NCBI GenBank assembly: GCA_023213395.1
Contig: CM041465.1
Location: 1,984,001-2,048,000 of the forward strand
Length of the DNA: 64,000 nt
From: Cycas panzhihuaensis
Taxonomy: Eukaryota; Cycadophyta
Direction: 5' to 3'
A model generated the notes under the pieces. The model made no database searches and was not told the origin of the DNA. It saw only the letters and a program-made list of their open reading frames with translations. Shown here piece by piece: positions 48,122 to 58,247 of this stretch. Position numbers and translations under genes: made by a program. Each line of letters begins with the position of its first letter. Within the stretch, counting starts at the first letter, position 1.

Positions 48122-50900
48122 ATGCGACACTTTTCTCGTCGTTTACGCTGTCTACCTCCATTGTTAGAAGACCCCGAGTATCACCCTCTTCCTTTGTCAG
48201 ATTCTGATCTGACTATGGAGGGATACTCTTCTGATTGGGCCTACAACACTTCAACCTTAGAAACCCATGCTTTTCCTTCCTCTATTCCCGGGTCCACCTA
48301 AGAGGGTGATGACCCCCTTTATTACCCAAGTGACTAGCATCTCTCACTTGATGTCCATCCCTCTACCCATGCCGTAGAAGGATCCACTCCTCTTGAGACT
48401 TGCCACGTGGTTGGTGACTCTTATAAGGAGCATCCTGAGGAACCTACTTTGTTCGAGGTCCCAATTACCTCTTACGAGTATGTAGGAACCCCTCCTGTCG
48501 ACGTAGTTGAAGCTCTCAATGAGTGTCACCGCGCGGCACGCTTGCAACCGCGTCTTGGATGGCTTAAGGGTGCCCTCCATGGAGGAGCCTCTTCCTCTTC
48601 CGCTCCTCCCCTGCACACCTCATCCTCATCTACTCTCCCTTTGACAATGAATCCCTTTGTGCCTATGCACGTGTCCCGCACCTTTCCTATTCCCGCAGTG
48701 TGGGCACGTGTCGTGCCTTCCATTTCTCATCGAGGTCCTAGTGTTTCAGGATCTCCCCATGGTGTGTCTTTCCCTCAATTGAAGGTTAGCATACCCCTCC
48801 CTAACCAAACCAATGTGCCATCCCCTAATATGGTGCATACCATTCCTAGTAGGCCTGTCGGTCCTACTAGCCTTCTGACCACTAGTCATGTGGGATCCGC
48901 TCCCACACATCCTCAAAACCAATACATTGGTGCTTCCTTCTACGTTCCCCTAGTGTATACTTCTCAGCCTTGGGGGCAGGGTAGAGGAAGCCATCTCCCA
49001 GTTTATGGGGTGGATTTGCTACACCCATATGAGGTCGCCCCACCTACGAGTGACCCATATGGGGAAAACCCAGTTCCACATCTATCTTGCCCGTCATCCA
49101 ATGCAATCCCATTTGTTGTGCCTTCGCAAGGGAACCTGACTCCCTTCCAAGGCACCTGCTCCCATGCCTCTTCTCAGTAAGGGACATTTCCTCAAGGAGG
49201 GATGGGTGTTCCACCCCCATCTGCTCCTTGTGCTTTATCTACTATGACATTCGTTGACCCAACAGTCCACATGAGGGCATGCCCCTTCATGGACTTTAGG
49301 TCAACACCTCTATCCATCAAGGCGTTAAGAACCAATCTGCCACCTCATCCCCCTAAAGTTCCTAGATTGGACAGAACTTCGTCGCAAGACCCAGCGGAGC
49401 ATGTGCATAGTCTTTCTATGGCATGCATCGATTACTGGACTTACGACCACATTTTAATGAAATTATTCCCGCGATCCTTGCAGGGTGACGCCCTCAAGTG
49501 GTTCTACCATCTCCCTGCCCATTCTATCCATTCATTCCAGCAATTGGTAGATGAGTTTATCAACTATTTTGATGTAGCCCGTCCATTTGAGAGCGGAATG
49601 AAGTCACTTCTTTCGCTCAAACAAGGTCACGATGAGATGAATCATGACTTTGTGTGGCGATTTCACGACTTGCTCCACTCCATTAAGGCGACATTGCCCG
49701 AGGAGCTGAAGCGAGACCTTTTCGTCAACGCACTTCGTCCCAAAGTTCATGTGGAAGTCCTCAAGATGGGGGTGACCACATGTGACTCCACGATCACCAA
49801 GTGTTTAGCGTTGGAGGCTATTGAGATCCAAGCTAGTCTCAAGAAACCTCTTAAGCCCTCACAGCACCGTGAGGCACCACCCCCAACCAAGGATACCAAA
49901 CCTTCACAACCTACCCGGTCTTCTTCTCATCCAACCAAGAGGACTTTAGACCCTCTCACATCAGCCATACGTTCGTTCGAGTGTATGATGAAGGAACTCA
50001 AGCTTCAAGCTCCTTCATCCCCTACATCCAATAAACAAGTCCAACAAACAACCCAAGCTCCTCTCCCTAAGAATGGAAACGCCCAGTCCTCTCAAGCGAG
50101 AAGGTCAGACCCTCCGCTTGAGAAGAAGTGGTGCTCCATTCATGGGGAGTGCTTTCACGATGATTCGTGTTGTAGGGTCCAGCATCCTAAGGATGCCCCT
50201 TGACGCAACTCTTCCCCAAAACGGGCCTCAAGGCCTAATTTAGATCAACCAGTTCACAAGGATCCATTCCCTAAACATGGGGAACGTGATCACAACACCC
50301 AAACCAAGAGCAACCGAAACCGAGGAAGATCGCTTGATCCCCGTCCTTCCTGCGACAAAGGGAAGGGTGCCCGGAACTCGTCTTCCTCCTCTCGTTCTCC
50401 TAGCCATCGCACCCCGTCACCTTTGCGACCCTAGAATAAGGGGAAGAAGGTGATCCAGTTGCTTGAAGCAACTCCTACTTATGCCCTTACGTGATCTCAA
50501 GCCGCTAAGGAAGTGGTGGGAGCTTCTTGTTCTTCTTCTCCTTCTGACCCTCTTCCGGAGAACCTTCCTCTAGAAATACCTCTCTTTCCCAAGGCTATTC
50601 CTGTACGCCCAGGTCGTTACGATTTCTGAAGGGCACTTACCTAGCCTACCGCGAAGGGTAAGCCCTTCTCCATCGTGGACGAGCTTCATACTGTCGCCGC
50701 AGGAATGTCCTTGATGGATGTTTTGAGGAGTTATCCTGAGCAGCGGGCCCTCCTCCTGGAAGCTTTAGGATCGAGTGATATGTCTATCCACACTTTGGTG
50801 TCACCCAAGGTTTTGGACCCGTCATCTCATTTGATCCTAAGGATCTTCCTCCCGCCAGTGAAAGGGAACGTCAGTGGAACTTCCCATTCACTATCACTAT
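48122..50900 (+). pseudogene. gag: Gag (family II), one frame with scattered stops
   Basis: The frame starts MRHFSRRLRCLPPLLED at 48122, a start supported by MQCFSYCLHALPP at 61268 in the related element. Stops at about 48302, 48336, 49178, 50201, 50432, 50492, 50627 and 50642 are TAA, TAG or TGA and do not disturb the frame. A Pro/Ser-rich N-terminal part is followed by the capsid core (49380-49850: DPAEHVHSLSMACIDYW, LKWFYHLPAHS, FINYFDVARPFESGMKSLL, LKRDLFVNALRPKVHVEVL) and the finger KWCSIHGECFHDDSC at about 50128-50172. A frame change near 50826 leads into protease; copy 2 of family I has no shift at that place, so this is damage rather than recoding. Confidence 0.88.
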
Positions 50901-52354
50901 CGATACACCCGATTGTACCCTTCGAAGAACTATTGTAGACAATGGTTCTTCTATTAATGCCATGCCCTTACATGTCATGCAAGAGCTTGGTATCTCTGCC
51001 TTAGAACCCGTTCCCTGGCGATGCCAAGGCTATGATAGTAGCGAGAAGACCCCTTTGGGATCTGTCGCGATTCTGCTCACCCTTGAGGGAAAGACCGTTC
51101 TTGACGATGTTGTAGTCCTTGACGTTGACGTGGACTACAACCTCCTTCTAGGTCGTCCATGGCTTGACCAAATGGGGGCCGTGTGCTCGACTCTTTGGGG
51201 TCAACTTAAATTCGTCCATGACGGATGGATGAGAGTGATTCCCCGCGAACGCCCATTCACCAAACAAACTCGTTCCACCAGTTCGGCAAACCAAGGTCCT
51301 TCCGCGCATGCCTCGGCTTGCTCTATTGGTATACCTTACCCATCTAAAGAAGATCCTGCATCTTCTTCCCCTAGTCTCATGCGGTTCGCCCTTATTGGAG
51401 TTGGGAACTACGGGTACCTTACTTCGTTTAGTGACGATGAGTCACACAATGAAGACAAGGATTGTCTTCACCCCGCCTCTTTCCTCCGTGCCAGTAGGTT
51501 GCACCTGTCTCGTTCTAGATCCTCGTCTGGAATTTCTCTCATTGGTGAGGCTAGCTATTCGTGTGTGTCCCACGTCATCGCTCGTGTTGACCCGCCCATC
51601 GTCAGTTCTTCTTCTTCATTACCCCCAGTAGGTAATGACTTTGAAGAATTGCCCTTCGCTCCTTCCGAGGAGCGTCTTCTTGGCTTTCCTTCAGATTCCT
51701 GCGAGGAAGTTGAGCGACCCAACGACCATCACGGTCCCATTGCTCTTACTCCCTCCAGTGCTTCCTCTACTCGAAGTAAGGTCATCCATGGGGTGGATTA
51801 CTTCGAGGATGACGAAGCCCTGCTTGAGCATCTGGCGGGTCTTGCGCCCAACTTGCCTTCTGGTCACCACAGGCTTGGTCACCAAAAGATCCTTATGATC
51901 AGATCCACGCTCACTGATCCGATCCCGTCTCCTATTCCTCCTCCTCCTGTTGATCTTGCCCCTCTCCACTTCGAGGAGGGCAATGCCATGTGCATGGGGG
52001 CAACCCAAGACATATTCTTGGCCCTGGGCAAGGTCATTAAGGTCGGGTTGGAATGTTCCCCTGATGAGATAAGGGAGTACTCCCTTCTGTTCCAGGAGTC
52101 CCGAGACGTGTTTGTATGGGATTATGCTGACATGAAGGGAATCGACCCCTCCATTGTCACTCATAACCTCACCACCATTCCTGGCGCCCGCCTTGTGTGC
52201 CAGAAGTAGCATCCCCTTCACTCGAAGCTCTCAACCGCCGTTAAGATGGAGGTTGAGAAGCTCCTAGACGCTAGGCTTATCACTTCCATTAACTACCCTA
52301 AGTGGGTCTCCAACATTGTCCCCGTTGCTAAAAAGAATGGGGCAATCCGTATAT
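50840..52354 (+). pseudogene. Protease and N-terminal stub of RT (family II)
   Basis: Protease: IVDNGSSINAMPLHVMQELG at 50932-50991 with the active-site Asp, then DYNLLLGRPWLDQMG near 51140. The frame is open for 415 codons from 50962. A linker of about 250 residues rich in Ser and acidic residues follows. The start of RT (about 52010-52354) reads YSLLFQESRDVFVWDYADM, then VEKLLDARLITSINYPKWV and PVAKKNGAIRI, where it stops at a sharp junction. Everything from the RT palm to integrase is missing. One TAG lies at 52207. Confidence 0.87.
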
Positions 52355-53234
52355 TGCTCCAAAATGAGCCTAAACTACCATCTTAGGTTGTCCCCATTCT
52401 TCCTAACCATAGGTAGAATGGCAATTTAAGATGGATTCTTCTTCCTCTTTCTGGTTCCTTCCGTGGAACCCGCGTTCTCGTACCCTCTTGGGAACTTTTG
52501 TCATCTTGCTTGGGCATTCCCCAATCAGGAAGATGCTTGGGAGCATTGTCGCTCCTCTTTCCTGTCTGTCATTTCCTTCGCATATTCTGCTATGCTCTTC
52601 TGTAGACGTATATGCCGCTCTATCCTCTAACCTCACACCTCTCTGTCGTCTTCACTCATGACGTGTGTATGTGCTTCTATTAGACATATAGCCGTACATG
52701 GAAGGAAACATGTGCATCATACAATAAAATATTCATAACATAAAATATCCACAGCATAACATTTACAACCATACAAATAACCATACATGTCATCCACACA
52801 TGATACATCATACACAGCATCTCATATCCAAATAGGATTCCAATCACCCCATATACATATATACATCCAAAAGTCATGTCACAGCATACATCTGGGAAGC
52901 TGGTGTCCTTGTAGGGGGGTACAATCATATGGTCCTATATATGACCCCCTAGAGGCCCGTGCTTTCCCCTGTCAAAATCATATGTACATATCCTACTCTA
53001 CTGCTGCCCCGCTCCTAGGGTACCATCTCCTAGCCTCTGTGATCCCTCTCCTGGGGACCACATGCCTCTGAGGCTCCTCTTGGGCCTCCGTGAGCTGCCC
53101 GCCTCGCTCTCCTTGTCCCATGGTCATCTCGAGGTCATCGCCATCGTGTGGGTATGCGTCCTGCTCTGACTCGACCTCGACACTATCTGTGCTACCAGCT
53201 GATCGTATCGGGCCTAGATACGATCCCTCTCTCC
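52355..53234. other. Deletion junction and spacer before PMD gene (family II)
   Basis: Directly after the RT stub comes AAAATGAGCCTAAACTACC (52360-52378), the motif that in family I follows integrase, so the deletion joins RT to the post-integrase region. The rest has no gene. The stretch 52690-52880 is rich in ACATG/CATAC words and may be the 3' untranslated part of the antisense PMD gene. Confidence 0.6.
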
Positions 53235-55393
53235 CTAGAGTGCTTCCTTTATCACCCTGAGATGCTCTGTGATCACTGCCAGCTGGGTCCTACTCTCGAC
53301 ATCTCTGCCTGCTCCGCCCTGTGCCTCTAGAGCCTGTAACCTTACGCGTAGCTCATCCCTCTCGCATCTTGCATCATCCCTCTCCTGCCGCAGTCGTCCC
53401 TGGGATGTCACGTGCTCTTGGGACTCTGCAGCCCATATGTCCCTCGCCCTCACCAACGGGGCGAATGCCTCTGTGTGGGCACCTGCCGCTCTAGGCTCCT
53501 CTCCTGCCTGGATGGGCAGTTGCCCCTCTACGTACACCTGAGGGAATATCTCCCTCACCATAGCCTCTATCAGTCTCCTGATCTCTATTGCACCTGCCAA
53601 TGCAACATGCCATGTATCAGTTTATATCTCACCATATACCATGATCAAATCAAACTAAACATCTATCTGGATGTGAAACGACTCTGGAAAGGGTTAGGTC
53701 TCACCTGCTGTGGCTGCCAGCTCCTCCGTCGGCAAGATCCTCCCTCCCTGCTCTCACCACCATGGTGCCTCATCCTCTGGCACCTCCTCTTCCTGGGCCT
53801 CCCTCCTTGCAGGGGTGGGCCCAGCTCTCATCCCTCTGGATCCCATCATGATCCGCAGCCTGCCCGGGTCACGGTCCCCGCCTGCCTCAGGCTCCTGACG
53901 GGCCTGCCTCTCCTCCGGCAGCCCCTGATGGACCCTCTGCGCCTCCTGCTATCCCTGAGGGACCCGCCTCCCCTACAGGTCGTGACGGGTTGGCCCCATC
54001 ATCTCCATCATCTCCGTCATCCCCATTGTCATCGCCTATGGGCACTCCTGCTCTGCTCGCCTCGTCGTCACTATCCCACCTCACTGTCCTATAAGGCTCT
54101 GCTATGTAGTCTGGTAGGGTGAGGAGGTCTAGTGACGTAGCCTCCACTGATTGTCAGACATGGGCCCTATCCTCTGTCCCTCTCAGTCGAGTCTGCCACC
54201 TGTGGACCATCAGGGCCCGCTCTATGATGGGGTGTAGTCCCCCCGCTGGTGCCACTGCCGCAAAATGATCAAAGAACCAGCACTGCAGTAGTGTGTTGTA
54301 CGACAACTCGCCTCTACTGGTCATCCTGATAGTATCTAGCTGGGCGATGAGGTTCACCGCTATGAGGGTCACCCAGTCCATCCTCTCACCGACTTTGCAG
54401 CGGCGAACTGCATCTAACCATCTGCCTGGTACCTCCCTATAGTTCTGCTTCTAGGAAATCTAGAACAGAACGCACAGTATAACCAGTTTCCTCACCTGAG
54501 GAATCCCTAATATCAAGATGCGGAGGGCTCCCCTCCACTCCCATCTGTCAGCTCCTGTGAAGAACATGGCTGCCTCCTTGTGTGCTGCCTCAGCGCTAGG
54601 CAGCGTCCCCAGTCTCACCGGTCTCCCTATCGCTAGAACTCCCAGTATCCACCGGATATCTCTCGGTGTGACCGTCACATCACCTACCTGTGGTAGGTGG
54701 AACACATGTCTCCTCCTATCCCAATGGGATATTATGTCGACCAACAACCTCTGGTCTGATGCATATTGAGGTGTCTTGAGGGCCTTATATAGGCCACGCC
54801 TCTATAGGACCTCCCTGTCCTCCTATGATGCCATCTCCATGTAGCTCAACATGGCCATACCTACGTTCTCGCGATTATCCACTACGATGACAGCCTGTCC
54901 ACACCAAAAACAACTTAAGTCAGCTTCACGTTAGCCACTATCACCCCTCACTCTCTCGAAACTCTCTCTGCCTAATATTTGGGGCTCTTTTTGGCCCTTG
55001 TATACATCTTACGCTTTTGCCATTACCATGCCAAACTTAGCGGTACCGCTAAGTTCGGCATGGGTCCCGCGGCGATCGGGTCCCGCAGTAATGATCGCAG
55101 CACCGCGATCATTACCGCGGTACAAACGGCGATCCCCCAAAAGGGGGGATTTCTGCCCCGAAAACTAAAAATGTTCTTCTGGTGGACCCCGTGGGGCCCA
55201 TCGAGACCAGGGCTCCTTAATGCCCAGGTCCCCGCCTCTTTTTGGGTTTGATTCGGACTCCGAGAGGCCTCCGGTTACCCATAAGGGGCACTAAAATCAC
55301 ACAAAAAACTGTAACAAGCCAATAAACTTTGAACTTCGAAATGGGCTAGGTTTAGTGATATCCACTCACTGGATCTGGTCTCGCTATCACCAT
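53235..55393 (-). pseudogene. Antisense three-exon plant mobile domain gene (family II), best preserved
   Basis: Exon 1 is 24 nt (55393-55370), MVIARPDP without stop, donor CCA|GTGAGTGG. Intron 1 is 55369-54895 (475 bp), acceptor GTGGACAG|GCT. Exon 2 (54894-53705) continues in frame AVIVVDNREN and carries the PMD core HWDRRRHVFHLPQVGDVTVT, RDIRWILGV and GRPVRLG (about 54740-54600), then QLDTIRMTSRGELSYNTLLQCWFFDHF (in two parts) and an acidic/GlyPro-rich stretch. One frame holds for about 1 kb despite five TAG codons; a shift and a TGA occur near 53890. Intron 2 is 53704-53594 (111 bp; GCAG|GTGAGACC to TTGGCAG|GTGC). Exon 3 (53593-53235) reads AIEIRRLIEAMVREIFPQ and a coiled-coil-like tail. 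PMD proteins resemble host MAIN/MAIL1; function in the element is unknown. Confidence 0.87.
55027..55118. repeat. Large palindrome and hairpin in PMD intron 1 (family II)
   Basis: 55027-55062 is a 36-bp palindrome with one mismatch pair; its central 22 bases are perfect (half-site AACTTAGCGGT). 55085-55118 is a second hairpin with 14-bp arms (one mismatch, GCAGTAATGATCGC) and a 6-base loop. Between them GGGTCCCGC is repeated. All lies in intron 1 of the antisense gene. Confidence 0.92.
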
Positions 55394-55551
55394 GTCATCT
55401 TATCGGTCGCGCTGGCTCCCTCCGCTCTCCAATCTGACGGTCTGATCTCTCCCTGCATGCCTCCAAAGTTGGGCGGCGCTCCGCTGCGTAAGGGAATGGC
55501 TCTGGTTTCATACGAGAGCCGGTGAAAATGAATCCATTTTCCCGTTAATTT

Positions 55552-55562
55552 CCTTATATAGG
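55552..55562 (-). promoter_or_regulatory. TATA box of antisense PMD gene (family II)
   Basis: CCTATATAAGG on the minus strand, about 164 bases upstream of the ATG at 55393. It is followed by AAATTAACGGGAAAATGG and CATTTTCACC, alignable with copies 2 and 3 of family I. It is the best TATA match of the three. Confidence 0.7.
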
Positions 55563-56078
55563 CGGGGGCCCCATTAGGCACTTCCTCCATTTTTGGCCCT
55601 GCGACAGCCGTTGGGACTGTCTCGTCCCCCTATTTGCCTTTGCCTTCTGGCCCTGTCGCCCATCGTACTCTATTGAGGCCCTTTCTGCCCTCCCTTGCAA
55701 GGGCATTTATGGTGCCTCATTATCGCGCTTTTGCTAGGGTCCTTCTGCATCGTCTTGTGCGCTACTCCCGTGCGTGCCCGAGTTTATACTCGTTTGGCTC
55801 GTTTCATCGCCCTAGACTCGTTTCCGCAGCCCTTTCTCACTCTTGGGATCCCCAAAGGGAATGCTCCCCCGCCTAGGGGCATGTTTCGCTTTCTAAGGTG
55901 ACCTTTTGGGGCCCTAGGAGGGTTTTTTCTCTCGACCACTCTCCGCCGGTGATCGGATTGCTTGCTCTCACCCTAGGTAACCTCATTGCTAGGTCCTCCT
56001 ACCCTTCATGGCCACCTTTTGCTTGCCTTTCGAGTGTTGCTTTCATTATCTACTGATTGCCTAGATTTTGTGTCACCT
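55563..56078. other. Spacer between PMD promoter and RNase H (family II)
   Basis: No gene that I would defend, although open frames on the plus strand continue into the RNase H. A pyrimidine-rich stretch with GATTGCCTAG at about 56055-56064 could be a splice acceptor just ahead of the RNase H start at 56079. Confidence 0.5.
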
Positions 56079-56501
56079 ATGTCCGTCTACATATTTACCG
56101 ATGGCAAAAGCCGCGGTAATCCTGGACCTTCTATCGCTGCATGGATCCTCTACAGCCCTTCTGGATATGATCTCCTCCGCTCTGGGATCTTCCTCCCAGA
56201 GGCTACTAACAACGAAGCTGAGTATACAGCTGTTATTGAAGCCCTCACTGACGCCCTCCGTTTCCATCGCGGATCCATCGTTTTGCTTTGCGACTCTCAA
56301 GTTGTGGTGTCTCATCTCACCCAGGTTTACCAAGTGCGATGCCCCTACTTGAGGACTCTTACTTCTATTGCCAGATCTCTCCTGGCCCGCTTCTCTTCTA
56401 TCGATATCCAGCATATCCCTCGAGCCCTCAATGCTGAGGCAGATAGTCTTATTTGCCTCATCCTTGAGTGTCGCCTTCCTCTCCTTGGTGACCATCCCTG
56501 A
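56079..56501 (+). CDS. Archaeal-type RNase H, apparently complete (family II)
   Basis: 140 residues from the ATG at 56079 to TGA at 56499-56501; the frame is open further upstream, but this ATG fits the start seen in all family I copies (MALSIFTN). Catalytic positions are all present: Asp in YIFTDGKSRGNPGP, Glu in TNNEAEYTAVIEAL, Asp in LLCDSQVVVSHL, and Asp in NAEADSL near the end. The type has GNPGP and NNEAEY as in archaeal and plant RNase HI-like proteins. It would remove RNA from the RNA/DNA hybrid during reverse transcription. It is a separate frame downstream of the PMD gene, not part of pol, so it may need its own or a spliced RNA. It is the only gene of the window without damage. Confidence 0.88.
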   Translation: MSVYIFTDGKSRGNPGPSIAAWILYSPSGYDLLRSGIFLPEATNNEAEYTAVIEALTDALRFHRGSIVLLCDSQVVVSHLTQVYQVRCPYLRTLTSIARSLLARFSSIDIQHIPRALNAEADSLICLILECRLPLLGDHP

Positions 56502-58247
56502 GGCTTGTCTGGCCCTCTTGTCGCCCAAGCCCCAGGTCATCTCACACCTTGCTTTGCGATTCGTTCGTGCCTCCGAAACCTAGCTACTAATGAGGTAAAA
56601 CTATGGTGCCTACCCTCTGCTTATTCTTTACTTGATTATGCATGCTCTTCTGCATCTTTTTTGGTGGGGGCAGCCCCCTCACCTTTCTCATTTTCGATCG
56701 GTTCCCGGTGGCTCATGGCGGCCCTATGTTGTCTCCACTCTCGCCAGATCCACGCTGCGTTCCGCCACGACACTCGCCGGCACCCTTGCCTACTGTTATG
56801 ATCTTGATTGATATATCTATATACACATGTACTACTAATAGTTGTATTGCCAGCATTCGCCATCGCACCAGGCTTCTGAGTGGCGAGGCTCACGCCAAGG
56901 GAGATGTTTCCGGCCGAATGGATACGGAATCACCGACTCAGGTAAGTGCAGGTATGTTTCTCACCTTATCATCGCTTTCATTTGATGAGTGTTTGCTTGC
57001 ATGTCTGCATGTGTGTGGCTTTGTAGGCGACTTTGTCTTCGTCTACATTTATTCTAGCCTATGACGACTATAGCAGGGGCACATTCCTAGCGAGTGTGGC
57101 ACCCTGGTGGCCACTCCACTTCTTGCATCTGCTCTCCTCGCTGCAAGATCCACTAGGTTTATGCCACCTCCACCCGTGTGATAACCTGTCATCGTTTGGT
57201 TGACTTACCACATTGTTTCAGCCCTATTTTTGCTCTTTTGGACCCGTTTGTTGGCTTGTTTACCCCCGGGTAGGTGTCTCAACCCCCTATTGGCCCTTTT
57301 TGTCATCTGCCCCCAGCCTAGACTGGCTGGCTAGGCCTATTTTTGCCTTTGGGTTTGTATTGCAGTGATTTTCATGGTATTGCCAGAATATTCGCGGTAC
57401 CGCAGATTTTGCGGTGGTAAGACTGTTCTAATTTATTTTTTAAAATCTGCCGTGGTAATTTTGCATTTATTACGAAACTGCCATGTGGCTCGTGACTTAA
57501 CTCTCTCCCAGCCGCACCCTAATCACTCGCTTTAGGGTTTGGGATGGGTACTTAAGGCATGATCTACTCATTTTTGAGAACTTTTGGCTCACTTTTTGGA
57601 TTGCTCCTTAAGGAAACAACGTTGTGCTCTGCTCTTCTCTGCTGCCCTGCTGCTACCACAGGACCTACGTCTCTCCTACAGCGCCTAGCTCTCCTTTGGT
57701 GTGGCTAGGACATCTTCCCAGCCCCTCACACACCTTGGAGAGGGCCCCTTGGAGAGATTTTAGTAGACTCTTGCCCCGGGCAGCCTTCAGGTGTTCCAAG
57801 TACAGGTGTTCTCCTTCCAACTCCCTTAGCAGGGTCCCAAACCTACTACACCACAGCTTTGGGCTGATTTCTTAGCCTCTCCTTGCTAGCTCTTGGCTGA
57901 GGCAAGCCCCTTGCCTCGCCCACTCAGGTATTTCTTGGTTTGAATTATTTTTCTTGTGATATTGATGCCCCGTCTTGCCTACTTCTTGGCTGTCTTTGTG
58001 AGGTTGGTTTTCTTCTTTTCAGTGGGTTGTTTTACCTCTGTCATAGTGCCTCTTACCTATGTTTGTTGCTCAAGGTAGTGGCATTGAGGGTTGGCATAGG
58101 ATTTGGGAAGGAGCTGGGTGGATTCCGTACCACCTTCCATGCTCCTCAAGTGGCTTTAAGCCCCCCAAATCCTCCCTCTTGCCTCGTGCTGTCCTTGGCA
58201 CTCAAACAAGGGTTTGTTGGCCCTCTCTTAGCTACTGAAATTAGCGT
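56502..58247. other. 3' tail of family II element
   Basis: No recognisable gene. One motif unit TAATGAGGTAAAACTATGG lies at 56588-56606, soon after the RNase H. A cluster with palindrome GCGGTACCGC (57394-57403) and partly inverse CAGATTTT / AAAATCTG words follows at 57380-57460, like the hairpins in PMD intron 1. Open frames at 56642-57064, 57624-57875 and 57940-58281 show no motif. Confidence 0.6.

Noticed and set aside
50800-50900. Programmed frameshift between gag and protease in family II
   Set aside because: In copy 2 the same stretch is in one frame, and no slippery site is seen; a small indel is more likely.
51691-52221. 176-codon minus-strand frame
   Set aside because: Opposite the long protease-RT frame at 50962-52209, which has clear motifs; the reverse frame has none.
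53412-54122. 236-codon plus-strand frame
   Set aside because: It mirrors exon 2 and 3 of the antisense PMD gene and crosses intron 2; Pro/Leu-rich translation is typical of a reverse shadow.
54447-54494. A second intron in PMD exon 2 (GTGAGG to CTAG)
   Set aside because: It would be only 36-48 bp. The frame continues through with TAG codons of the same kind as elsewhere, so damaged Trp/Gln codons explain it better.
56073-56540. 155-codon minus-strand frame
   Set aside because: It lies exactly opposite the RNase H at 56079-56501, which has all catalytic motifs; the reverse frame has none.
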